Part shown: positions 51,759 to 59,523 of the stretch, piece by piece
How positions within the stretch are numbered: the stretch's first letter is position 1
How the letters are laid out: each line of letters begins with the position of its first letter
NCBI GenBank assembly: GCA_020160935.1
Contig: JAIUPL010000002.1
Location: 248,001-312,000, forward strand
DNA: 64,000 nucleotides
Reading direction: 5' to 3'
Origin: Bacteroidota bacterium
Lineage (GTDB): Bacteria; Bacteroidota; Bacteroidia; Chitinophagales; Saprospiraceae
Position numbers and translations under genes: made by a program
The notes under the pieces: generated by a model
The model's input: the letters and a program-made list of their open reading frames with translations, nothing else
The model's database searches: none
Told to the model about the DNA's origin: nothing

Positions 51759-52349
51759 ATGAATCACCTGGCACATTGTTTTCTTTCTTTTGCTGATGAA
51801 GACCTTCTGCTGGGCAATTTCATAGGCGATTTTGTAAAAGGCAACGACTGGCAACAGTACCCGCCTGCAGTTCAACAGGGAATTCTGCTGCACCGAACGA
51901 TCGACTCCTATACCGATAGCCACCCCATGACCGATCGGAGTGTGGCGCGCATTCGCCCTTTTGCTGGCAGGTATTCGCCGCCTTTTACCGATATTTTGTA
52001 CGACCATTTGCTGGCGCTGAACTGGGAGAAATATACTGATGTTTCGTTTGATATATTTGCTGCGCAAACCTACCGGCAACTGGAAAATCGCGCTGCAGAA
52101 ATGCCGCCCGTATTGCAGGAACGCCTCCCCAAAATGATTGCCGGCCAGTTTTTACACGGCTACACCCTGCGCGAAGGGCTGGAATGGGTGCTCGATCGTT
52201 TCAGCATGCGGCTTGCTGGTCATTTTGATGCCAAAGCGCTTGGTTCATTCTTTTTTGATGAAATTGACGCATTTTCGGAAGATTTTAATGCGTTTTTCCC
52301 TGATTTACTGGATGTTTGTCGAAACAAAGTGCATCCTTCGAAGCGCTGA
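51759..52349 (+). CDS. Acyl-carrier-protein phosphodiesterase (AcpH family)
   Basis: A 196-residue protein. The N-terminal half MNHLAHCFLSFADEDLLLGNFIGDFVKG with the His/Asp pairs typical of AcpH, HRTIDSYTDSHP, then ILYDHLLALNW and LDRFSMRL agree with the ACP phosphodiesterase (DUF479) family, which removes 4'-phosphopantetheine from holo-ACP. Length matches E. coli AcpH (193). Divergent from ychF. The following nuclease/phosphatase-like gene begins 25 nt later, suggesting cotranscription. Confidence 0.92.
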   Translation: MNHLAHCFLSFADEDLLLGNFIGDFVKGNDWQQYPPAVQQGILLHRTIDSYTDSHPMTDRSVARIRPFAGRYSPPFTDILYDHLLALNWEKYTDVSFDIFAAQTYRQLENRAAEMPPVLQERLPKMIAGQFLHGYTLREGLEWVLDRFSMRLAGHFDAKALGSFFFDEIDAFSEDFNAFFPDLLDVCRNKVHPSKR

Positions 52350-52374
52350 TTTCTGCTTGTAAAAGAACCTCTCC

Positions 52375-53211
52375 ATGATGCGGAACCTATTTCTGATTTT
52401 ATTGCTGGCTGCATGTCACCTGCATGGCCAGCCTCCTATTGCTGCGCTTACCTATAACATTCGCTACGACAACCCGGGCGATGGCCCGGACGCCTGGCCT
52501 GAACGCCGCGATTACCTTGCTGCCCAACTGCGTTTTTACAACCCCGATGTGTTCGGAATTCAGGAAGGGCTGCACCGGCAGGTGGAATACCTGAGCGAAA
52601 AATTTCCTGATTTTCAGCGTGTAGGTGGCGGCCGCGACGATGGCAAAGAGGCCGGCGAATATTCGGCGCTGTATTTCCGGAAAGCGCGCTTCGGACTGCT
52701 CGAATCAGGCACGTTCTGGCTCTCCGAAACGCCGGATCGCCCCTCAAAGGGTTGGGATGCTGCGCTGCCACGCATTTGCACGTACGCGCACTTGTACGAC
52801 AGCCTGGCGGCAAAACGCCTGTGGGTATTCAATACCCATTTCGATCATATGGGCGAAGTGGCCCGACTGCGGTCGGCTGAACTTATTATAAAGAAAATCA
52901 AGGAGTTAAATAAAGATTCTGAAGCCTTTATCCTGATGGGCGATTTTAATTCGCCACCCGATCAGGCGCCTGCGCAATACCTGAGCAGGGCGCTCACGGA
53001 TACCCGGTCGGTAAGTGAAGAGCCTTCATTCGGCCCTGCGGGTACCTTTAATGCGTTCAAATTCAATGAACCGGTCACCCTGTTGATCGATTACATTTTT
53101 ATCAGCGGAAATGGTTTCAAGGTGAAACAACACGCTGTTTTGAGCGATTCGCGCAATTGTCATTATCCGTCTGATCATTTGCCGGTGATAGCGAGAATGA
53201 GTTATGAATGA
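52375..53211 (+). CDS. Secreted endonuclease/exonuclease/phosphatase-fold protein
   Basis: A 278-residue protein with signal peptide (LFLILLLAACHLHGQ; possible lipobox LLAAC). It has the EEP metal-dependent core: TYNIRYDN, DVFGIQEGL, RLWVFNTHFDHMGEVARLRS (catalytic His), LMGDFNSPP and YPSDHLPVIA. These enzymes cleave phosphodiesters, such as DNA, sphingomyelin or phosphoinositides; the target is open. TGA stop 53209-53211 lies within the first GATGAAT word of the following hairpin. It may share an operon with the AcpH gene. Confidence 0.92.
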   Translation: MMRNLFLILLLAACHLHGQPPIAALTYNIRYDNPGDGPDAWPERRDYLAAQLRFYNPDVFGIQEGLHRQVEYLSEKFPDFQRVGGGRDDGKEAGEYSALYFRKARFGLLESGTFWLSETPDRPSKGWDAALPRICTYAHLYDSLAAKRLWVFNTHFDHMGEVARLRSAELIIKKIKELNKDSEAFILMGDFNSPPDQAPAQYLSRALTDTRSVSEEPSFGPAGTFNAFKFNEPVTLLIDYIFISGNGFKVKQHAVLSDSRNCHYPSDHLPVIARMSYE

Positions 53212-53370
53212 TGAATGATGAATATTTTGAAGGGCTTAGTCGTGGCATGAGGAATAAAAAAGTATCGCCTGTTTTGGCCATCGGCCAAAACAGGCGATAC
53301 TTTTCTATTACTCATGCCACGACTTGTAAAGCGAAAATGCAACGAAATTCATCATTCATCATTCATCATT
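53205..53370. repeat. Long hairpin with GATGAAT word arrays and a 41-bp inner stem, spanning two convergent stops
   Basis: The outer arms are GATGAAT words (53205-53223) and complement (53347-53370). The inner stem 53239-53279 / 53283-53323 contains AAGTATCGCCTGTTTTGGCC paired perfectly with its complement and a 3-nt loop. The nuclease gene ends in the left words (Glu-TGA), and the YdeI-like gene ends in the right words (Asn-Asp-Glu-TGA on the minus strand). This is one of the strongest hairpins in the window. Confidence 0.97.
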
Positions 53371-53877
53371 CCCTTTCAACTCATCATTCAACTGCCTGTA
53401 GTTAATCTTTCCGGCATTCTTTTTCAGGTGTTCTACAATCACAAAGGCGCGGGCGATACGGGCATCCGTATTTTTTACATGTCCGACGATGTACAGCAGG
53501 GTGCGTAGTTTGCCCGGCGTCAGGGCATGAAACAAGCGATTGCCTTCTTCGTCCTGCGCCAGCACTTCAGCCAGTTCATCGGGCATAGGCAAGCCATATT
53601 CGCTTTCGTCTTTATGCAGACTGACGCGGGCTGTGGAGCCTTCCCGGAGGCCGAGTTGCTCGCGGATTTTTTTGTTGACTACGATACAGTACACCCCTTC
53701 CCCTTTTGGAAGCAGCGCGCATTGAAACTCAACGGTATCGTTCAGTTTACATACCACGCGTTTGGCGCCTTCTGTAAGGAACACCTGCGCAATGGGAGCC
53801 GGTACGGGCAAATGAGCTCCCCAGAGTTTATTCGTAGAAATTTCCAGTGTGGAGGTAAAATGCAGTGGTTCCTCCAT
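53359..53877 (-). CDS. YdeI/OmpD-associated family protein with N-terminal DUF1905 domain
   Basis: A 172-residue protein. The first 95 residues form a DUF1905 beta-barrel (STNKLWGAHLPVPAPIAQVF, RVVCKLNDTVEFQCALLPKG, YCIVVNKKIREQLGLREG), and the last 70 an OmpD-associated domain (MPDELAEVLAQDEEGNRLFH, LTPGKLRTLLYIVGHVKNTD). The combination is common in bacteria and of uncertain function; some proteins protect against bacteriocins or peptides. Starts 3 nt after the sugar kinase gene. Its C-terminal NDE comes from the GATGAAT array. Confidence 0.87.
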   Translation of the reverse strand: MEEPLHFTSTLEISTNKLWGAHLPVPAPIAQVFLTEGAKRVVCKLNDTVEFQCALLPKGEGVYCIVVNKKIREQLGLREGSTARVSLHKDESEYGLPMPDELAEVLAQDEEGNRLFHALTPGKLRTLLYIVGHVKNTDARIARAFVIVEHLKKNAGKINYRQLNDELKGNDE

Positions 53878-53880
53878 GAA

Positions 53881-54825
53881 TCACGCGACGGTAGAGTTCA
53901 AATCTACATAAATGGAAGCGCGATCCACCTTTTCGGGCAAAGGGCCGAAGTGACTGAGTTTAAGTTCTGCCATGCGGCGGCCTGCAATGGCGCAATCGAG
54001 CAGATTTTTTTCGTCGAGGCGGGCAGTGAGGTAACCCGACCAGAAAGCGTCGCCGGCGCCTGTGGTATCTTTCACCTCTACCGGGCGGGCGGGCAGGAAG
54101 TGGCGTTCGTCGGCATTACCCACCCAGCAACCTTTGTCGCCCAGGGTAAAGCATATTTCCGTGGCGCCCATTTTCAGGAAGTGATCGATAACGGCATCCG
54201 GCGCAGGGGATTCGTCTTCGTAGAGACGGCTCCAGTCCACATCGCTTACTTTTATCAGGGTGCGAAGGCGGCAGAATTCAGCCACGAGGCGTTGGGCTTC
54301 GCGGCGGTCGGGCCATATTTTTTCAGCGTAGTTGGCATCGATACTGAGTTGGCAGCCGGCGCGTTTGGCTTTTTCGGCGGCTTCCAGCAGCACGTGCTGA
54401 GCAGGTTGTTTACTAAGGGCAAAGCAGGTAGTGTGGAAAATGCCAATTTCTTCAAAACGCTGGTATGGGAACTGCCGGATTGAAAGCATGGCATCTGCGC
54501 CCCGATAGGGTTGGAAATTGGATACGGCTGCCGATCGGGTTACCAGAATCAGGGTCGTCGGTTCTTCTACCTGTGCGACATAAGTGGTATCTACGCCCAG
54601 TTTGCCGACATAATTTCGCAGTACGTCGCCCATATCATCGCTGCCAACCGATGCTGCTAGCATGGTATTGTTGCCCAGACGGGCCATGTTCATGGCCAGA
54701 TTGGCCGGGCTGCCACCCGGAATGCGTTTGAACAGGGTGGCTTCATCCAGGGTTTGAACAAACTCTGCTGTAATAAAGTCTACCAGTAATTCGCCGGCTG
54801 AAAGTATGTCTATGGGTCTACGCAT
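53881..54825 (-). CDS. PfkB-family carbohydrate kinase
   Basis: A 314-residue ribokinase-fold sugar kinase. The substrate-binding region SAGELLVDFITAE and GGSPANLAMNMARLG lies at the N-terminus, and the C-terminal signature VKDTTGAGDAFWSGYLTARL contains the catalytic Asp and the anion hole GAGD. The SDVDWSRLYEDE segment suits fructokinase-like members. Sugar specificity cannot be fixed; fructose is most probable. The YdeI-like gene follows after 3 nt and thrA precedes by 125 nt. Confidence 0.93.
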   Translation of the reverse strand: MRRPIDILSAGELLVDFITAEFVQTLDEATLFKRIPGGSPANLAMNMARLGNNTMLAASVGSDDMGDVLRNYVGKLGVDTTYVAQVEEPTTLILVTRSAAVSNFQPYRGADAMLSIRQFPYQRFEEIGIFHTTCFALSKQPAQHVLLEAAEKAKRAGCQLSIDANYAEKIWPDRREAQRLVAEFCRLRTLIKVSDVDWSRLYEDESPAPDAVIDHFLKMGATEICFTLGDKGCWVGNADERHFLPARPVEVKDTTGAGDAFWSGYLTARLDEKNLLDCAIAGRRMAELKLSHFGPLPEKVDRASIYVDLNSTVA

Positions 54826-54950
54826 AAAAGAAAAATCGATCGCTTACGGAACCGGCCGCAATGATACGGCAATTCCCCTGCATCTTGTTTAATCGGTAAC
54901 AGGAATGTTAGTTTGTCGCTGTAAAAGCCTTGATAATGAATACATTGGCT

Positions 54951-57434
54951 TTACTGCGCCATCCCGATTACCTCGGCAAACACACCGGCGGCAGTTACTT
55001 CCGCGCCCGCGCCCGGGCCGCGTACCACCAATGGTCGCTCGCGGTAACGTTCGGTAGTAAACACTACCATGTTGTCGCTGCCACTGAGGAAATAAAACGG
55101 GTGACTGGTATCGAATTGTTGCAATACGATGGCGGCTTTCCCGTCTTCCAGTTTGGCTACAAAGCGCAGCACCTTGCCCTGCTCGGCCGCTGTCCGCCGC
55201 ATCTGTTCAAAGTAGTCGTCCGATTGTTCCAGTGCTTCAAAAAAAGCATCTACCGAGGCCGCCTGCACGCATTTTTCGGGTAAAATTTGTTCAATTTCCA
55301 CATCCGCAGATTCCAGCGGGAGGCCAGATTCGCGGGCAAGTATGAGCAATTTGCGCCGCACGTCGGAGCCCGACAGGTCGTCGCGTGGATCGGGTTCGGT
55401 CAGGCCGCGTTTTTTGGCTTCGCGTACGATGGCCGAAAAGTTTTCCTGTTGTCCGGGCGCACAAAACGTATTGAAGATGAACGACAAAGTGCCGGATAGT
55501 ATGCCTTCAATTTTTACGATGCGGTCGCCGGAGTGTATCAGGTCGTTGAGCGTACTGATGATGGGCAAACCGGCGCCTACATTGGTTTCATAGCGCCATT
55601 GCACGCCGCGGCGGCCCGCCAGTTGTTTGAGCCGCAGGTATTGTGCGTAGGGCGAGGAGGCTGCCACCTTATTGGGTGTGGAAATGGAAATGCTGGCATC
55701 CAGAATCTGGTCGTAAAAACCGGCCACATCGCTGGAAGCCGTGTTGTCTACAAAAATGGCGTTGGGCAGGTTGAAGGCTTTCATCTGTTCCGTAAAACGC
55801 AACATGGAAAACGGCTCCCCTGCATCGAGCGCATCTTTCCATTGTTCGAGCACGATCCCGTTTTCGGCAAAAACCATGCGGCGGCTGTTGGCCATTCCCA
55901 CTACCTTTATTTCCAGGTTGCGTTTTTCACGCAGGTAATCCGACTGTGATTCAATCTGTTTCAGCAAGGTGCTGCCAATGAGGCCTACCCCCACCAGGTA
56001 CAGGTGTACGGTTTTGGTATCCGACAGGAAAAACGACTCGTGGATGGCATTCAGCGCTTTGGTTTCGTACATGGCATTGACCACCACAGAAATATTCAAC
56101 TCGCTGGAGCCCTGAGCAATGGCCACGATATTAACACCGTTTTTTCCCAGCGCCTGAAACAGCCGGCCAGCAATGCCCGGGCGATACCGCATATTTTCAC
56201 CGACAACAGCCACCACGGAAAGATCGGTTTCGATTTTCAGCGGCTCGATCAGCGCCTCGCGAATTTCGTAGGAAAACTCTTTTTCAGCGGCCTTTTGCGC
56301 GGCTTTGGCCTGCGCTGGCGATACGGCAAAGGTGATGCTGCTCTCGCTGGAGCCCTGTGTGATGATGACGATGTTGACACCCGCCTGCGCCAGGGCGTTG
56401 AACAGGCGCGCTGCAATACCCGGCACACCAAACATACCACTACCCTGAAGGGTAAGCAGGCATATCTGGTTGATACTGGAAATACCTTTGATAGCGCCGC
56501 CCCAGCCGCCTTCCGAGTCGCGTATGCTCGCTTCTTCCGGCGGGTTTTCACCGATGTAAGTGCCCTCAAACGTCGGGTTGAAGGTGTTTTTGATGCGCAG
56601 CGGGATACCTTTTGCCAAAGCCGGCAAAATGGTGGGCGGGTAAATCACCTTGGCGCCGAAATGGCTCATTTCCATGGCCTCCCGATAGGTCATGCTGGGC
56701 AGGGTAAATGCTTTTTTTACCCGCCGCGGGTCGGCCGTGAGTACGCCGTCTACATCGGTCCATATTTCGATCACCGAAGCATCGAGCGCCGCGCCGAGAA
56801 TAGCCGCCGTGTAATCAGAGCCGCCGCGGCCGAGTGTGGTGGTAAGCCCGTCGGCCGTGCTTCCAATAAATCCGGTGGCAGCCTGTACTTTAGGATGTGT
56901 TTTGTAATGATCGGCGATGAGGCGATTGGTTTCATCAAAATCGACCTTGGCGCTTCCGAAATGCGCGTCGGTGCGCACCACGCTACGAGTATCCAGAAAT
57001 TCGCTGGGAATACCGGCCTGGCTCATGGCATGAGAGATGATGGCGGCTGAATTGCGCTCGCCAAAACTCACCACAAAATCCAGCGAACGCGCCGAGGCTT
57101 CCCGCAACAGGTAAATACCTTGCAGCACATTGCCCAGCGCTTCAAAATTGCCGGCAATATGCGCCTTGATGTCGGGGCGGTTGGCAGGTTCCAGTAGCGC
57201 TTCAATGGCCTCCAAATGCCGCAGGCGCACTTTTTCGAGCACATCGAGATACGAACGATCGCCTTTCGAGGCCTTGTGCGCCATATCCAGCAAGGTGTCG
57301 GTCACCTTTGAAAATGCGGAAAAAACCACCGTAAACCGATCGCCGCGCTGGTGGTAGGACTTCAAAATATCGATCAGGCCGCTAATAACCGCCGGGCTTC
57401 CAACGGACGTGCCGCCAAATTTTAAAACTTTCAT
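54951..57434 (-). CDS. thrA: Bifunctional aspartokinase I / homoserine dehydrogenase I
   Basis: An 827-residue bifunctional enzyme. The kinase domain (1-280) begins MKVLKFGGTSVGSPAVI and has the catalytic FVVSFGERNSAAI and TTLGRGGSDYTAA blocks; two ACT domains (about 315-455) follow for allosteric control by threonine; the homoserine dehydrogenase (about 460-827) begins VHLYLVGVGLIGSTLLKQI, with ISTPNKVAASSPYAQYLRLK and the C-terminal KRGLTEPDPRDDLSGSDVRRK. It catalyses the first and third steps of threonine, methionine and isoleucine synthesis. thrB and thrC, which often follow, are not next to it here. Confidence 0.97.
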   Translation of the reverse strand: MKVLKFGGTSVGSPAVISGLIDILKSYHQRGDRFTVVFSAFSKVTDTLLDMAHKASKGDRSYLDVLEKVRLRHLEAIEALLEPANRPDIKAHIAGNFEALGNVLQGIYLLREASARSLDFVVSFGERNSAAIISHAMSQAGIPSEFLDTRSVVRTDAHFGSAKVDFDETNRLIADHYKTHPKVQAATGFIGSTADGLTTTLGRGGSDYTAAILGAALDASVIEIWTDVDGVLTADPRRVKKAFTLPSMTYREAMEMSHFGAKVIYPPTILPALAKGIPLRIKNTFNPTFEGTYIGENPPEEASIRDSEGGWGGAIKGISSINQICLLTLQGSGMFGVPGIAARLFNALAQAGVNIVIITQGSSESSITFAVSPAQAKAAQKAAEKEFSYEIREALIEPLKIETDLSVVAVVGENMRYRPGIAGRLFQALGKNGVNIVAIAQGSSELNISVVVNAMYETKALNAIHESFFLSDTKTVHLYLVGVGLIGSTLLKQIESQSDYLREKRNLEIKVVGMANSRRMVFAENGIVLEQWKDALDAGEPFSMLRFTEQMKAFNLPNAIFVDNTASSDVAGFYDQILDASISISTPNKVAASSPYAQYLRLKQLAGRRGVQWRYETNVGAGLPIISTLNDLIHSGDRIVKIEGILSGTLSFIFNTFCAPGQQENFSAIVREAKKRGLTEPDPRDDLSGSDVRRKLLILARESGLPLESADVEIEQILPEKCVQAASVDAFFEALEQSDDYFEQMRRTAAEQGKVLRFVAKLEDGKAAIVLQQFDTSHPFYFLSGSDNMVVFTTERYRERPLVVRGPGAGAEVTAAGVFAEVIGMAQ

Positions 57435-57442
57435 GACTTCTA

Positions 57443-57475
57443 TTTATAGAAGTGAGAGGTGAGAGGTGTAAAGTG
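57443..57475 (-). repeat. GAGAGGT array and small hairpin upstream of thrA
   Basis: CTTCTAT/ATAGAAG (57437-57452) forms a short hairpin, followed by TGAGAGG words on the plus strand. Seen from thrA it is a CACCTCT array upstream of the ATG, in keeping with the polarity at hemW and the HAD gene. It lies in the divergent region between thrA and the glycosyltransferase gene; the rest (57476-57599) shows no box I trust, except a weak TAATTTTC at 57568-57575. Confidence 0.7.
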
Positions 57476-57599
57476 AGAGCGCAAAAAACGGGCTTGTTTC
57501 GCTATTTTTAAAGCAGAATTAAGAAAAAGACAATATTGAAGAATGGGTAGACTATGTGAGATTGCACTAATTTTCGCCCGCAAAACTTATTGGGACACT

Positions 57600-58346
57600 A
57601 TGTCGACCGCAAGACTCAGTATTGTTATACCTACCAAAAACGAAGCCAATTACATCGATCGCACCCTGGCACAGTTTGTAGACTGGCTAGATCGATTCGG
57701 GCTTGAAATCATTGTATCAGACGCCAACAGTACGGATGGCACCGCCGAAATCGTGCGTGGATATGAAACCCAATACGGCAGCCGCTATTTCCGACTCATA
57801 CAGGCTGCAGGCAAACAAAACATTGCCATCGGCCGCAATATGGGCGCGGCGGCTGCTACCGGCGACATCCTGTTTCACATGGATGCCGACGTGTATATTC
57901 CCGATAAACAGCGTTTCTTTGAATACATTTTTCGGACGTTTGAGAAACCCGACGTCGTCGCTGCTACCGTTCCACTGCGCATCTACCCGGAAGAAACCCG
58001 ACTCAGCGACCGGTTCTATCATGTCTTTATGAACATGATGATCCGCCTGTCGTTCCTGGCCGGTGTGTACCTCGCCAAGGGAGAATGCCAGTTGGTGCGC
58101 CGACGGGTATTCGAACAAATTGGCGGTTACAACGAAAAAATCGTGGCCGGCGAAGACTGCAACCTGTTTTTCCGCCTGAGCAAGGAAGGCCACATTGCCT
58201 ACCTGTGGCGGCTGCGTGTGCAACATTCCCCCCGGCGTTTCCGGCAATATGGCTACCTCGGCATCAGTTGGATTTACCTGCGCGAAGGCTTGTCGCTGTT
58301 GTTTTTGAGAAGATCGTATGCGAAGGAATGGACGCCGGTCAGGTAG
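57600..58346 (+). CDS. Glycosyltransferase family 2
   Basis: A 248-residue enzyme from ATG 57600 (MSTARLSIVIPTKNEANYID). The nucleotide-sugar binding fold shows LEIIVSDANSTDGTAEIVR, GKQNIAIGRNMGAAAATGD, the DxD motif in FHMDADVYIP, and a C-terminal QLVRRRVFEQIGGYNEKIVAGEDCNLFFRL. No membrane helices apart from a possible reentrant segment (NMMIRLSFLAGVYLAKG). It transfers a sugar to an unknown acceptor, probably a lipid-linked or envelope glycan. Its TAG stop leads into a GAGAGGT array. Confidence 0.92.
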   Translation: MSTARLSIVIPTKNEANYIDRTLAQFVDWLDRFGLEIIVSDANSTDGTAEIVRGYETQYGSRYFRLIQAAGKQNIAIGRNMGAAAATGDILFHMDADVYIPDKQRFFEYIFRTFEKPDVVAATVPLRIYPEETRLSDRFYHVFMNMMIRLSFLAGVYLAKGECQLVRRRVFEQIGGYNEKIVAGEDCNLFFRLSKEGHIAYLWRLRVQHSPRRFRQYGYLGISWIYLREGLSLLFLRRSYAKEWTPVR

Positions 58347-58404
58347 ATAGAGGTGAGAGGTGAGAAGTGTGAGAGAGGTGAGAGGTGTGAGAGAGTGAGA
58401 GGCT
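58347..58404 (+). repeat. GAGAGGT word array after the glycosyltransferase stop
   Basis: A run of GAGAGGT, GAGAAGT, GAGAGAG words continues from the TAG stop. No complementary array is found before the convergent isomerase gene, so this copy is one-armed. It leads into the second double-palindrome element. Confidence 0.8.
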
Positions 58405-58415
58405 GGTTACTCAAT

Positions 58416-58478
58416 ACCACCATAAAGAGCCCTGAAAGGGCGTATTCAATAGCCCAGGGCAACGCCCTGGGTATTCGA
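58416..58478. repeat. Double-palindrome repeat element (copy 2 of 2)
   Basis: GCCCTGAAAGGGC (58429-58441) and CCCAGGGCAACGCCCTGGG (58453-58471) separated by GTATTCAATAG, then TATTCGAT. The outer stem pair changes from CAC/GTG in the first copy (43918-43936) to CCC/GGG here, a compensated change that keeps the stem. Both copies follow a GAGAGGT array and the sequence ACCACCA. Confidence 0.93.
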
Positions 58479-58539
58479 TCGTATTCAATACAAAACATAC
58501 ACCCGGGGCACCTGTGCCCACTCCCCTCGTCTCCTACCA

Positions 58540-59394
58540 TCATTTCTTCTTCAACAACGGCGTCAAATACAAAATCGACTGCGGCACCTGTTCCACCGAG
58601 TGCGACGACTCATCTTCAATAAAAAAGTACTCGACGCCGATTTTTTGCGCTTCCCGGAAAATAGCCGGTAAATCGAGGCTGCCTGTACCGGCCACCACAT
58701 TCCATTCCACATCGCTTTGGCCGTTCTGATTGCCCGGAACACCTTTCTTTTGATCTTTGACGTGCATGGCTTTCCAGCGTTTGGGATATTTGCGGAGCCA
58801 GGCCACAGGGTCTTGTCCCGGGTTTTTGATCCAGTAAATATCCATTTCGAAATTGACGTATTTCCGGTTCGTGTTGTTCACCAGATAGTCGAACAGGAGC
58901 GTATTTTCCAGATATGGGCGAAATTCATAGCCGTGCGGATGATAAATCAGTTGCAGGCCTTTCTTTTTCAGTGCCTTGCCGGATGCATTAAAAACCGCGG
59001 CTGCTTTTTTTACATCTTCGATCGTAAATTCGGTGCCGTTGTGCGGAATCCAGGGGCACATGATGAACTTGGCACCCAGCGTGCGGGCATTCATGACCAT
59101 CGTATCCCATTTTTCAGGCTTGGCAAGATCGTCGAATCCGACGCCCATGCTCACGGCTTTCAGCCCGGCTTTGTCGAGTATTTGCCTTGTTTCCGCAGCG
59201 TTTTTGCCATTAAAAACACTGGTTTCCACGGTCGTAAGCCCCATTCCTTTCACCATCTTCAGGGTGCCCTCCAGATCTTTTTTCATTTCATTGCGAAAAC
59301 TGTACAGTTGTACGCCGAGATTGTCGGGGACTTGTGCGGCGATCCACTGACTACATAAGCAGATAGCCAGGCTTAGGAAAAAGTGTTTGTGCAT
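58540..59394 (-). CDS. Periplasmic sugar phosphate isomerase/epimerase-like TIM barrel protein
   Basis: A 284-residue protein from ATG 59394, where the signal peptide HKHFFLSLAICLCSQWIAAQ begins. The xylose-isomerase-like barrel has GVQLYSFRNEMKKDLEGTLK, TTVETSVFNGKNA, FIMCPWIPHNG, QLIYHPHGYEFRPYLEN, YVNFEMDIYWIKNPGQDP and KAMHVKDQKKGVPGNQNGQS, which contain the metal-ligand Glu, Asp and His residues. Members act on sugars or inositols; a secreted form is common in Bacteroidota. It is convergent with the glycosyltransferase gene and divergent from xdhA. Confidence 0.9.
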   Translation of the reverse strand: MHKHFFLSLAICLCSQWIAAQVPDNLGVQLYSFRNEMKKDLEGTLKMVKGMGLTTVETSVFNGKNAAETRQILDKAGLKAVSMGVGFDDLAKPEKWDTMVMNARTLGAKFIMCPWIPHNGTEFTIEDVKKAAAVFNASGKALKKKGLQLIYHPHGYEFRPYLENTLLFDYLVNNTNRKYVNFEMDIYWIKNPGQDPVAWLRKYPKRWKAMHVKDQKKGVPGNQNGQSDVEWNVVAGTGSLDLPAIFREAQKIGVEYFFIEDESSHSVEQVPQSILYLTPLLKKK

Positions 59395-59523
59395 GGATAT
59401 TTTTTTTAAAATGAACAGTGCAGGCAAAATAATGAGGGCAATATAATGCCGCGATTTCACAATAATTTCAAACATCGCCTAATTTTATGCCCCCTCTTTC
59501 CATACCATAGCCACTGCCACCAC

